From NCBI GenBank assembly GCA_025929455.1, contig JAICMB010000044.1, positions 1 through 12,311 of the forward strand: a DNA stretch of 12,311 nucleotides, read 5' to 3'. Origin of the DNA: Bryobacteraceae bacterium (GTDB taxonomy: Bacteria > Acidobacteriota > Terriglobia > Bryobacterales > Bryobacteraceae). The notes beneath the pieces were generated by a model. The model had not been told where the DNA came from. It saw only the letters and a list, made by a program, of their open reading frames with translations, and ran no database searches. The position numbers and the translations under genes are program-made. Of the stretch, positions 1 to 6,939 are shown piece after piece (within the stretch, counting starts at the first letter, position 1; each line of letters begins with the position of its first letter).

Positions 1-156
1 ACGAAATCCACGATAGACGCTTCGCAGATCATAACGACACTGCACATTCGATTCCGGGACTCCTTCGCGGGCCGTAAAATGCTGTACGCTATCGCGCAGG
101 GTGGCAAAGGACTCAGCGACGGTCTCGAGCACTTAGGACAATACTTGGTCGAGTAG
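1..156 (+). CDS. 3' end of an unidentified gene (partial)
   Basis: A reading frame is open from base 1 to a TAG at 154-156, giving the last 51 residues of a protein that begins outside the window. The C-terminus contains the stretch AGRKMLYAIAQGGKGLSDGL and ends in GQYLVE. I do not recognise the family. The short distance to the next gene (57 nt to the ATG at 214, or 3 nt to an alternative GTG at 160) and the shared strand suggest it is the preceding member of the sugar/glycosyltransferase operon, so a glycan-related function is plausible but not shown. No other frame is preferred in this stretch, and no terminator is visible after it. Confidence 0.45.
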   Translation, partial: TKSTIDASQIITTLHIRFRDSFAGRKMLYAIAQGGKGLSDGLEHLGQYLVE

Positions 157-213
157 CCGGTGGCGGCGAGAACGCCCGATTCACGATCTCACATTCGAAT
201 TTGTACGTATATC

Positions 214-1137
214 ATGTGGCACCCTCTAGCGGTTGTTGAGAGCGAATGTATCGGTCAGGGCACCCGCATATGGGCGTTCGCGCATATACTTCCCGGCGCG
301 AAGATCGGACGGGACTGTAATATATGCGATCACACATTCATCGAGAATGATGTCACAATCGGCGACCGTGTCACTGTAAAGTGCGGCGTCCAGCTTTGGG
401 ATGGAGTGACGCTGCAGGATGATGTGTTCGTTGGTCCGAATGCCACTTTTACGAACGATAAATTCCCCCGAAGCAGACAGCATCAGATAGCCGATACCAT
501 TCCCCGAACACTGATCCGATCAGGCGCTTCGATCGGCGCTAACGCGACTATTCTGCCAGGTGTGAATGTCGGCGAACGCGCCATGGTTGGAGCCGGCGCG
601 GTTGTGACTCGGGACGTTCCGCCGGACGTTGTTGTGGTGGGTAACCCTGCCCGTATCGTTGGGTACGTGGGGGCGAAAGCCAAATTGTCCGCGGCGCCAC
701 GTATTGCGCCTGAGCAGCCGGGAGTTATCGGAACGTCGGTACGCGGCGTTACACTGCATCGTCTCCCACGAGTGGAAGACCTACGGGGAAATCTGAGCTT
801 CGGCGAAACGGCCCGTCACATCCCGTTTGACATACGACGGTATTTTCTCGTATTTAACGTTCCTGACGAACACATTCGCGGCGAACATGCCCACAGATCT
901 CTTAAGCAGTTTTTTATCTGTGTGCACGGTTCGTGTCATGTGGTCGCCGATGACGGCTGTGCGCGGGAGGAATTTATATTGGACGACCCATCGCTGGGCC
1001 TGCTGCTGCCACCGCTGGTATGGGGCGTGCAGTACAGGTACAGCAAGGACGCTGTTTTACTGGTTTTGACATCGAGCCCATACGATGCCGAAGACTACAT
1101 CAGAGACTACAACGAGTTCCTAGCCGAGATTCGATGA
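214..1137 (+). CDS. Bifunctional sugar N-acetyltransferase / dTDP-4-keto-6-deoxyglucose 3,4-ketoisomerase (WxcM/FdtD-like)
   Basis: Residues 1 to about 155 form a left-handed beta-helix acetyltransferase of the WlbB/QdtC type. Repeated hexapeptides are visible ([36 protein letters not shown]), followed by the family signature [10 protein letters not shown] and a closing [10 protein letters not shown]. Residues about 174-305 form a WxcM/FdtA cupin with the active-site motif RGEHAH (His225 and His227) and the conserved tail YIRDYNEFL. By family knowledge the cupin isomerises dTDP-4-keto-6-deoxyglucose to the 3-keto sugar, and the helix domain N-acetylates the 3-amino sugar made by the next gene's product. 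Sequence alone does not tell Fuc3NAc from Qui3NAc. ATG 214 was chosen because the family begins at the HPxAVVE motif; a GTG at 160, 3 nt after the upstream stop, would add 18 unfamiliar residues. Neither start has a clear ribosome binding site. The 3' end overlaps the aminotransferase start as ATGA. Confidence 0.88.
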   Translation: MWHPLAVVESECIGQGTRIWAFAHILPGAKIGRDCNICDHTFIENDVTIGDRVTVKCGVQLWDGVTLQDDVFVGPNATFTNDKFPRSRQHQIADTIPRTLIRSGASIGANATILPGVNVGERAMVGAGAVVTRDVPPDVVVVGNPARIVGYVGAKAKLSAAPRIAPEQPGVIGTSVRGVTLHRLPRVEDLRGNLSFGETARHIPFDIRRYFLVFNVPDEHIRGEHAHRSLKQFFICVHGSCHVVADDGCAREEFILDDPSLGLLLPPLVWGVQYRYSKDAVLLVLTSSPYDAEDYIRDYNEFLAEIR

Positions 1138-2243
1138 TTTTATTCAACGACTTTCGCCGCCAATGGGAAGAAACGGGCGCCGACACTCTCGCTGCGGTGG
1201 AGACGGTTGGAAGCAGTGGTTGGTACATTTTGGGCGAAGAGGTCCGGCAATTTGAGTCGCGGCTCGCAAAGGATTGGGGCTTGGTTCATGCTGTCGGCGT
1301 CGCGAGCGGCCTCGATGCCATTGAAATCGCGCTGCGGAGTCTGGGCTGCAAGCCGGGCGACCACGTGCTCACAACGCCTCTGACAGCGTTTGCGACCACG
1401 CTGGCCATCGTCCGAGCCGGCGGAGTTCCGGTATATGTCGATTGTGACAGCTACGGTCTCATCGATCTTGACGCTTGCGAGGACGCGGTCGCGAGTGACC
1501 CCCGTATTCAGTTTTTTGTGCCCGTCCACCTTTACGGCCATAGCCTCGATTTGAGGCGGCTGGAAGGGTTCCGCGCCGATTTCGGGATCACGATCATAGA
1601 AGATTGTGCTCAATCTGTGTTGGCCAGCCACGGGGGACGCATGACGGGAACCGTGGGCGAAGCGTCGGCCACGAGCTTTTATCCGACTAAGAATTTAGGG
1701 GCCATTGGCGACGGGGGCTCGATTCTGACGAACGATGAATCCGTGGCGTCACGAGCGCGAACTCTGCGTGACTACGGCAAAACCGGCAAGTACTGCCACG
1801 GCGAGATCGGTTATAACAGCCGTTTAGACGAATTGCACGCTGCTATTTTGCGCTACAGCCATTTACCACGCCTGCGTGATTGGACGAACCGCCGCCGATA
1901 CCTCGCTGGACTGTACTGCGCTGGAATTCACAATGAGCGGCTTAGAATTCCAGGACCTCCGCCGGGGTCTGATTCTTGCTGGCACCTGTTTCCGATCTTC
2001 GTGCCGCCCGAGCATAAGCCGGCATTTTTAAATCACTTGCGGCAACGGCAGATCGCATTTGGCGAGCATTACCCGATCGCGATCATCGATCAGCCCGCGA
2101 TGCGGGGAGTAGCGCACGAGATCATAGGCGATTGTGCTACCGCGAGATTTCTCTGTGCCAGTGAGGTCAGCCTTCCCATTCATCCGTATGTCACCGATGA
2201 GGAAGCGCAAACCATTATCGAAGCATGCAATAGCTGGCGTTGA
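1134..2243 (+). CDS. DegT/DnrJ/EryC1 family PLP-dependent sugar 3-aminotransferase (FdtB/QdtB-like)
   Basis: A 369-residue fold-type I aminotransferase, the usual length for nucleotide-sugar aminotransferases. Visible landmarks are the [11 protein letters not shown] segment near residue 60 (phosphate binding), EDCAQS with Asp157 and Gln160 (pyridine ring contacts), and the Schiff-base lysine Lys186 in [29 protein letters not shown] follows, as is normal in the family. Placed directly after a 3,4-ketoisomerase/acetyltransferase, it most likely transfers an amino group from glutamate to C3 of dTDP-3-keto-6-deoxyhexose, giving dTDP-Fuc3N or dTDP-Qui3N. The ATG at 1134 overlaps the previous stop as ATGA, indicating translational coupling; a longer frame from 1020 lies inside the previous gene and adds no family sequence. 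C4- versus C3-amination is inferred from the neighbour, not from residues seen here. Confidence 0.9.
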   Translation: MILFNDFRRQWEETGADTLAAVETVGSSGWYILGEEVRQFESRLAKDWGLVHAVGVASGLDAIEIALRSLGCKPGDHVLTTPLTAFATTLAIVRAGGVPVYVDCDSYGLIDLDACEDAVASDPRIQFFVPVHLYGHSLDLRRLEGFRADFGITIIEDCAQSVLASHGGRMTGTVGEASATSFYPTKNLGAIGDGGSILTNDESVASRARTLRDYGKTGKYCHGEIGYNSRLDELHAAILRYSHLPRLRDWTNRRRYLAGLYCAGIHNERLRIPGPPPGSDSCWHLFPIFVPPEHKPAFLNHLRQRQIAFGEHYPIAIIDQPAMRGVAHEIIGDCATARFLCASEVSLPIHPYVTDEEAQTIIEACNSWR

Positions 2244-2249
2244 GGCCCA

Positions 2250-3227
2250 ATGATTTCACTGATCATCCCTGTTTACAAGAACGAAGCAAATCTCGATCGG
2301 CTTCTCGGTGAATTAGTCAAGCTCAGCGAAGATCTGGCGGGCGACCTCGAGGTCGTATTCGTGGTGGACGGCAGCCCGGACCGCTGCCATGAAATTCTCG
2401 CAGAACGTCTGCCTGGAACTGGGCTACGCGCTCAATTGCTGTTGCTAACGCGCAATTTTGGATCTTTTTCCGCAATATCTGCCGGGTTGGTGCATGGCTG
2501 CGGCGATTACTTCGCTGTCCTTGCGGCCGACCTTCAAGAGCCGCCCGCACTTGTTGCGGAATTTTACCGAGTGATGGCGAACGGCGAAGCGGATATTGTT
2601 TTTGGAGTACGTGCGAGCCGGTCTGATCCATGGCTCTCCGAGTTCCTATCATCCCTGTTCTGGCGCATTTACCGCCGCTTTGTCGTCGCTGATGTCCCGC
2701 CGGGCGGCGTGGACGTGTTCGGGTGCACGCGCGCCGTTAGAGATCAGATCGTGAATCTCAGTGAAGCCAATACCAACCTCATCGCTCTCCTGTTCTGGCT
2801 GGGCTACCGGCGGCATTTTATTCCATATAATCGGCAGCCGCGCCGCGAAGGCCGTAGTGCCTGGACCTTCGGTAAGAAAGTGCAATACTGCATCAACAGT
2901 ATTTTCAATTTCACGGATCTTCCCATTCGTTTCCTTCTCGTTACCGGTCTGGCGGGAGTCTGGATTGCTGTGCTCGGCGCGGTGCTGGTGCTGGCCTGCA
3001 AACTGTCCGGCCTCATAGAAGTTCCGGGCTACACTCCTCTGATCCTGGCAATCATGTTTTTTGGCGCTCTAACGGTTTCCGCACTCGGAATAGTCGGCCA
3101 ATACATTTGGCTTTCATTGCAAAACACACGAGCCCGCCCGAACTACATCGTTTGGCAGGCGCGGGCTTATGACGGTGAGAATGCGAATGCATGCACCGGC
3201 GTAGCGACCACGATGAGAACGCAGTAA
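2250..3227 (+). CDS. Membrane-anchored family 2 glycosyltransferase, polyprenyl-phosphate type (GtrB/CsbB/DPM1-like)
   Basis: A 325-residue protein with an N-terminal GT-A domain and two C-terminal transmembrane segments, the standard build of GtrB, ArnC and CsbB. It starts MISLIIPVYKNEANL; nucleotide-binding VVDGSPD is at residues 38-44, and the metal-binding motif is AADLQEPP (Asp94-Leu95-Gln96), the DLQ form seen in polyprenyl-phosphate sugar synthases. Membrane segments are at about residues 228-253 (FLLVTGLAGVWIAVLGAV) and 263-288 (PLILAIMFFGALTVSALG). Family members move a sugar from a nucleotide donor onto undecaprenyl phosphate at the inner face of the membrane. The neighbouring genes suggest a dTDP-acetamido-dideoxyhexose donor; that is inference. 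It starts 6 nt after the aminotransferase stop with only a weak Shine-Dalgarno (TTGAGG), and its TAA overlaps the next ATG. Confidence 0.88.
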   Translation: MISLIIPVYKNEANLDRLLGELVKLSEDLAGDLEVVFVVDGSPDRCHEILAERLPGTGLRAQLLLLTRNFGSFSAISAGLVHGCGDYFAVLAADLQEPPALVAEFYRVMANGEADIVFGVRASRSDPWLSEFLSSLFWRIYRRFVVADVPPGGVDVFGCTRAVRDQIVNLSEANTNLIALLFWLGYRRHFIPYNRQPRREGRSAWTFGKKVQYCINSIFNFTDLPIRFLLVTGLAGVWIAVLGAVLVLACKLSGLIEVPGYTPLILAIMFFGALTVSALGIVGQYIWLSLQNTRARPNYIVWQARAYDGENANACTGVATTMRTQ

Positions 3228-6079
3228 TGGCGCACGCTGCCGCAAAACGTTTGCTGCCGTCCCCTGTCAAAAGAAGTGAGCTGGCCGCTCGGATCAGGCG
3301 TGCCGCGCTGATCTGTTTTCTGTATGCGCTAACTGCGTGGCTGCTGCACGGCGCTGGTCACAATCTCTGGCGCTACCTTATCAGCGGCGGTGATGGCTAC
3401 ACTGCTGGACTGCCATCGAAGCTGTTTTCGGCCGGCTTCTCTCCGTGGAATCCATTTGTACAGCTCGGACAATATGCGTTTGCCAATACGCAATTCCAGG
3501 CGTTCTATCCTCCTGGCCTGCTTGCAATGCTGCTCTTTCGCAACACTTTGGGATACAACCTTTTCATCTTAGGTCACTACGTACTTGCCGGCTGGTTTTT
3601 CTATCTATTTGCGCGCGCTCTCCGCCTGAACCGCTATGCCGCCTTTTTCGGGGGCCTGTGCTTTCTGTGTTCCGGCTTCATGATGGCTCACAAAGGACAT
3701 CAGGCAATGATGAGCACGGCCGTCTGGCTGCCGTTAATGCTGCTCTTCGTGCATCGCTTTGCTGAGCAGGGCAAACTGCGCGACATAGCACTTGCCGCCG
3801 TCGCTTTGGCAATGTCGATTCTGGGCGGATTCCCTCAAATGACGGTTTACGGCCTGATCTTGGTTGTCTCGTACATGCTCTATCGATGCTTCCGGGGTCC
3901 CCTTGAGCTCCCGTTAAAGAGGCGACTGACCAGGTTTGGCGTGGGCTTGATTGCACTTGCGGGTCTCACGTTTCTCTGCAGTTCTCTACAGTTGCTCGCG
4001 GTCGCAGAAGCGCTGCCGTACATGACGCGGTCCCGAATCACCCTCGCGATGTTTAATGAAGACGCGCTGCCTATCTATCATCTGCTCGCTCTATTCGTGC
4101 CAAACATTCTGGGTGGATTGCATGGCATTCGAACTTACTCATCCGATTTAAACGTGGTTGAAGTATATTTTTACCTCGGACTCGCTCCACTCGCTCTCGC
4201 GCTGTTCGCAGTAACGCGTCAGGTCCGATCCATTCGCGATACGTGGTTTTGGGCTTGCGTCGCGGGTTGCAGCGCCATACTTGCCCTCGGATTGAGCCCC
4301 CTTCAGCGCATTCTATATGATGTTCCGATTTACAACCTGTTCCGCGCACCATCACGTCACGTTTACGAGCTCAATTTCGCAATTGCCGTTTTGGCCACTT
4401 TCGGCTTGGATACTTTATTGCGCACAATGCCGGTGCGTAAGCGACGGATGCGGCGGTCATTGATATGGGCGTGTGCAACCCTGGCCTTCGCTGTTGCTGC
4501 AGTTCTAATGTGTGGGGAAGCGGCGCGGTTCGTCTCTCTTAGACTGTCCGAAACAGGTTATGCAACTTTCAATCCGCTTGTTACCCCTATTTACCACTTG
4601 GATGTTGTTAGCCGGCTGATAATTGCGAACCTGAAAGTAACCTCTCCGACGGTGTACTTGCCTATCCTGTTTTTGGCAATAACGTGCATTGTCTTGCTCA
4701 CGTCCTTTCGCCTCCGCTCCGGTTGGGTATTCGGAGTCCTACTGCCCATTGTTTTAGTCGCGGACGTGGGCTGCGCTTTTCAAAAGCTCTACGATACACC
4801 GGATACCACCGACCTTTATGGTGCGGACCGGCGCCCGGAGACGGCATTTCTGCGCTCTCAAGCATTCGATCCGCTCCACTACCGAATCTATCCTGTAGAT
4901 CGGTCTCTCGTGAATACGTATCCGTTGCTCAACATGATGTACGGCCTGCCCTCCATCAACGATTACACGCCGATGTGGCTCCGCCGATATCAAAAGATCA
5001 CTCGGTTTCAGTTGAATGGGTCAGCTCCCGTGGATACGGTAGCGAGCCAGCATCTTATGTCCGTTTTGGGTGTCCGTTATATTTTGGCCCGGGAGCCTAC
5101 TACCGAGGCATTTCTGCGATCGAACGCTATCTCTTCCTCGGCTAGTGCCAGTAATGTTCCGTTGCCGCCGCTCACTTGCGCCGCGCTGAACTGCACTCTC
5201 GCGAAGTTCGGTCCCGGGGACACCATTTCGCTCGTAGCGCCGGGTGGCGTAGGTGTGTCTGTTGTGAACTTTCCCGTCAACCTTGCGCCTTCGACCTATT
5301 ATCGGATCGATTTCGACGCGCGCAGCGCCGGTGAGAGCGATTCCCCTCTGAATGTCGACATGTATGCCAGCAAAGCGGACAGGACAGCTTATTGGAGCCC
5401 CGCCCGGCACCGTTCGATAGCGGTCGTGGGAACCGATTTCCACCACAACACGATATTGTTGGATTCCGGCGCGGACCCACCGTCACGCGGGTACGTCCGG
5501 TTTTTCACTAAATCCGAGCGAGTCGTGCAGCTTCGCGACATCCATATTGGGGTTTTGCCGACACGCCCGCCCATGGCATATACGCCCGCTGCACGTACGA
5601 CAAATGGCATCGCAATATTCCAAAACTCCGGCGCGCTGCCCCGTTTCCGTTTCGTTACGGACCTAATTCCTGCACGAGATGTAGACGATGCCGGTGAGTT
5701 TTTGCTCTACGATGCCTCATTCGATCCGGCGCGGCAGGCGACGGTGGAGGGGCTTAGTCAGAGAACCATCGTGGCGCCCGGGCGCATTTTGGGCGAGGCC
5801 ATTGCGAGCAACCGGATGCGTTGGGAGGTACAAACCGGCGAGCGTAGCTTCTTCGTTGTTGGGGATAGCTGGTTTCCGGGGTGGACGGCAACCGTCGACC
5901 GCAAGCCGGTGGAGATACAGATCGTAAATGGCTTCACACGCGGGATCATGATCGAGGGACCCGGCAGGCATACCATTGAAATGAAGTTCTGGCCTTGGAG
6001 CCTTACTTACGGTATATTGCTGACGCTTGTCGGAGTTGTGCTCGTAACCGGCCTAGTAACAAAAGAACTTTCCGTCTGA
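3227..6079 (+). CDS. YfhO-family multi-pass membrane protein, putative GT-C glycosyltransferase
   Basis: About 950 residues: an N-terminal half of many hydrophobic helices (roughly residues 25-525), a large extracytoplasmic part, and one final transmembrane helix at about 926-945. The first outer loop contains SGGDGY with Asp56, in the position of the acidic catalytic residue of GT-C enzymes. The C-terminal block with SWFPGWTATVD, NGFTRGI and GRHTIEMKFWP is the recognisable YfhO ending. In Bacillus subtilis YfhO uses undecaprenyl-phosphate-linked GlcNAc made by CsbB to glycosylate lipoteichoic acid outside the cell. A similar use of the lipid-linked sugar made by the preceding gene product is likely here, but the acceptor is unknown and should differ if this is a diderm. 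Residues about 680-773 look like a beta-sandwich insertion. ATG 3227 was chosen because it overlaps the previous stop as TAATG; a start at 3191 would lie inside the previous gene. Confidence 0.82.
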   Translation: MAHAAAKRLLPSPVKRSELAARIRRAALICFLYALTAWLLHGAGHNLWRYLISGGDGYTAGLPSKLFSAGFSPWNPFVQLGQYAFANTQFQAFYPPGLLAMLLFRNTLGYNLFILGHYVLAGWFFYLFARALRLNRYAAFFGGLCFLCSGFMMAHKGHQAMMSTAVWLPLMLLFVHRFAEQGKLRDIALAAVALAMSILGGFPQMTVYGLILVVSYMLYRCFRGPLELPLKRRLTRFGVGLIALAGLTFLCSSLQLLAVAEALPYMTRSRITLAMFNEDALPIYHLLALFVPNILGGLHGIRTYSSDLNVVEVYFYLGLAPLALALFAVTRQVRSIRDTWFWACVAGCSAILALGLSPLQRILYDVPIYNLFRAPSRHVYELNFAIAVLATFGLDTLLRTMPVRKRRMRRSLIWACATLAFAVAAVLMCGEAARFVSLRLSETGYATFNPLVTPIYHLDVVSRLIIANLKVTSPTVYLPILFLAITCIVLLTSFRLRSGWVFGVLLPIVLVADVGCAFQKLYDTPDTTDLYGADRRPETAFLRSQAFDPLHYRIYPVDRSLVNTYPLLNMMYGLPSINDYTPMWLRRYQKITRFQLNGSAPVDTVASQHLMSVLGVRYILAREPTTEAFLRSNAISSSASASNVPLPPLTCAALNCTLAKFGPGDTISLVAPGGVGVSVVNFPVNLAPSTYYRIDFDARSAGESDSPLNVDMYASKADRTAYWSPARHRSIAVVGTDFHHNTILLDSGADPPSRGYVRFFTKSERVVQLRDIHIGVLPTRPPMAYTPAARTTNGIAIFQNSGALPRFRFVTDLIPARDVDDAGEFLLYDASFDPARQATVEGLSQRTIVAPGRILGEAIASNRMRWEVQTGERSFFVVGDSWFPGWTATVDRKPVEIQIVNGFTRGIMIEGPGRHTIEMKFWPWSLTYGILLTLVGVVLVTGLVTKELSV

Positions 6080-6088
6080 TATCTCTAT

Positions 6089-6364
6089 TTGCCAGTTTAC
6101 TGCGATGCGACGGCAGCGGTCCGGAAATATGCTGCGTTAAGGCGACCAGAAAATTGGATCACTTACACGCTGCGGTCGCCGACGGATAGAGCTGAAGCTA
6201 GAAGTTTTACCACGTCGGTGCGGCAACGGCTGAGAGCGGCAAGCGCTTCGTCAGCATACGGGCCACGTGCGCATGATGGCGGCGGTGCAACCGTTTATCT
6301 CCGGCGCGATTTCGAACACCAGCCCTACTTCGAACTAACTCGTTACATGCTGAGTGGCCCCTGA
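6089..6364 (+). CDS. Doubtful hypothetical ORF or gene remnant in the post-operon gap
   Basis: A 91-codon frame with a TTG start lies 9 nt after the YfhO stop, in the same frame. It has no ribosome binding site. The second half (ATVYLRRDFEHQPYFELTRY) looks protein-like, but I recognise no family, and the first half is Arg/Ala-rich without clear character. It could be a small unknown protein, a decayed gene end, or chance. Apart from this ORF the stretch 6080-6385 shows nothing I can support: no tRNA, no clear terminator and no repeat. Confidence 0.18.
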   Translation: MPVYCDATAAVRKYAALRRPENWITYTLRSPTDRAEARSFTTSVRQRLRAASASSAYGPRAHDGGGATVYLRRDFEHQPYFELTRYMLSGP

Positions 6365-6385
6365 ATTGCCTTTTAGGAAAGCGAT

Positions 6386-6466
6386 ATGCGCCGACCAGTT
6401 TGGGTAATCGCTGTTTTGATCGTAATCGCTATTCTTATTTGGTTTCTTGTCGCGTACGTCTTTTAA
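6386..6466 (+). CDS. Candidate 26-residue single-pass membrane microprotein
   Basis: ATG CGC CGA CCA starts a 26-codon frame ending in TAA at 6464-6466. The product begins with a short basic head (MRRP) and is then almost wholly hydrophobic (WVIAVLIVIAILIWFLVAY, ending VF), which is enough for one membrane helix with the head in the cytoplasm by the positive-inside rule. AGGA at 6375-6378 lies 7 nt before the ATG, a good ribosome binding site. It stands alone between the YfhO gene and the convergent ferredoxin gene, whose stop is 7 nt away. I recognise no family. The binding site, charge pattern and unbroken hydrophobicity make it better than chance, but it is short. Confidence 0.45.
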   Translation: MRRPVWVIAVLIVIAILIWFLVAYVF

Positions 6467-6472
6467 AGAAAC

Positions 6473-6871
6473 CTACACGAGGGCTTCGGGGCGTTTGGGT
6501 GGTGGGATGGCGTTGCCGAGATTCATCGATCCGCCGCCTTCGCTCACGTAGTTGCGGTTCCAGTCGGGAATCTCTACCTCGACATCACCGGTTACTACAC
6601 ATTGACAACCGAGCCGTGAGCGGAGTGTGAGGCCGGCGGCCATGTCGAGGCGATCCGCTTCGTCATCGTCCATCTCTGATAGGTTGTCAGCGCCGCTCTT
6701 CACGATGACATGGCAGGTGGTGCAAGCACAATTGCCGCCGCAGGCGTGTTCGAGTTGGATGCCGAAGTTGATACACACATCGAGGACCGATTCGGGCTTG
6801 CCGTGTTCGCCGTAGGGCAACTTGCCGTGCTCGAATTCCAGTGTTTTGCCGTCGACAGTGATCTTGGGCAC
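6473..6871 (-). CDS. [2Fe-2S] ferredoxin, adrenodoxin/Isc-Fdx type
   Basis: A 132-residue protein starting PKITVDG after the initiator. The cluster ligands follow the C-x5-C-x2-C pattern at Cys44, Cys50 and Cys53 in ACGGNCACTTC, with the fourth at Cys89 in SRLGCQC. The helix segment NLSEMDDDEADRLDMA is the acidic partner-binding region typical of vertebrate-type ferredoxins such as Fdx, which pass electrons in iron-sulfur cluster assembly or to P450-like partners. Extra cysteines occur at 33, 48 and 91, and a tail of about 24 residues with IPPPKRPEA extends past the usual end. No isc genes lie next to it; argS is divergent with a 68-bp gap. GTG at 6871 is the best start: the longer frame runs into argS, no other start fits the family N-terminus, and no Shine-Dalgarno is present. 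Confidence 0.88.
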   Translation of the reverse strand: MPKITVDGKTLEFEHGKLPYGEHGKPESVLDVCINFGIQLEHACGGNCACTTCHVIVKSGADNLSEMDDDEADRLDMAAGLTLRSRLGCQCVVTGDVEVEIPDWNRNYVSEGGGSMNLGNAIPPPKRPEALV

Positions 6872-6877
6872 GACTTT

Positions 6878-6883
6878 ATTGTA
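6878..6883 (-). promoter_or_regulatory. Putative -10 box of a leaderless ferredoxin transcript
   Basis: On the minus strand TACAAT (5 of 6 matches to TATAAT) is separated from the ferredoxin GTG by the six bases AAAGTC. Transcription would then begin at or within a base or two of the start codon. This would explain the absence of a Shine-Dalgarno. No good -35 hexamer is seen at 16-18 bp spacing, so the assignment rests on the -10 match and its position. Confidence 0.4.
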
Positions 6884-6926
6884 CCGTGCGGTGCTTGTGC
6901 GGCTGCGCGCGGCAGGTGCCGTAACG

Positions 6927-6932
6927 CATACT
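6927..6932 (+). promoter_or_regulatory. Putative -10 box of a leaderless argS transcript
   Basis: CATACT (4 of 6 matches to TATAAT) lies 7 nt before the argS GTG, the intervening bases being GAAATTT. No Shine-Dalgarno precedes the GTG, and an in-frame TAA at 6922-6924 excludes any earlier start. The geometry mirrors the ferredoxin side of the same 68-bp gap. The -35 region is not recognisable. Confidence 0.3.
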
Positions 6933-6939
6933 GAAATTT

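Noticed and set aside
1020..1133. Extended N-terminus of the aminotransferase
   Set aside because: The extra 38 residues are out-of-frame translation of the previous gene and do not resemble the family. The ATGA overlap at 1134 is the natural start.
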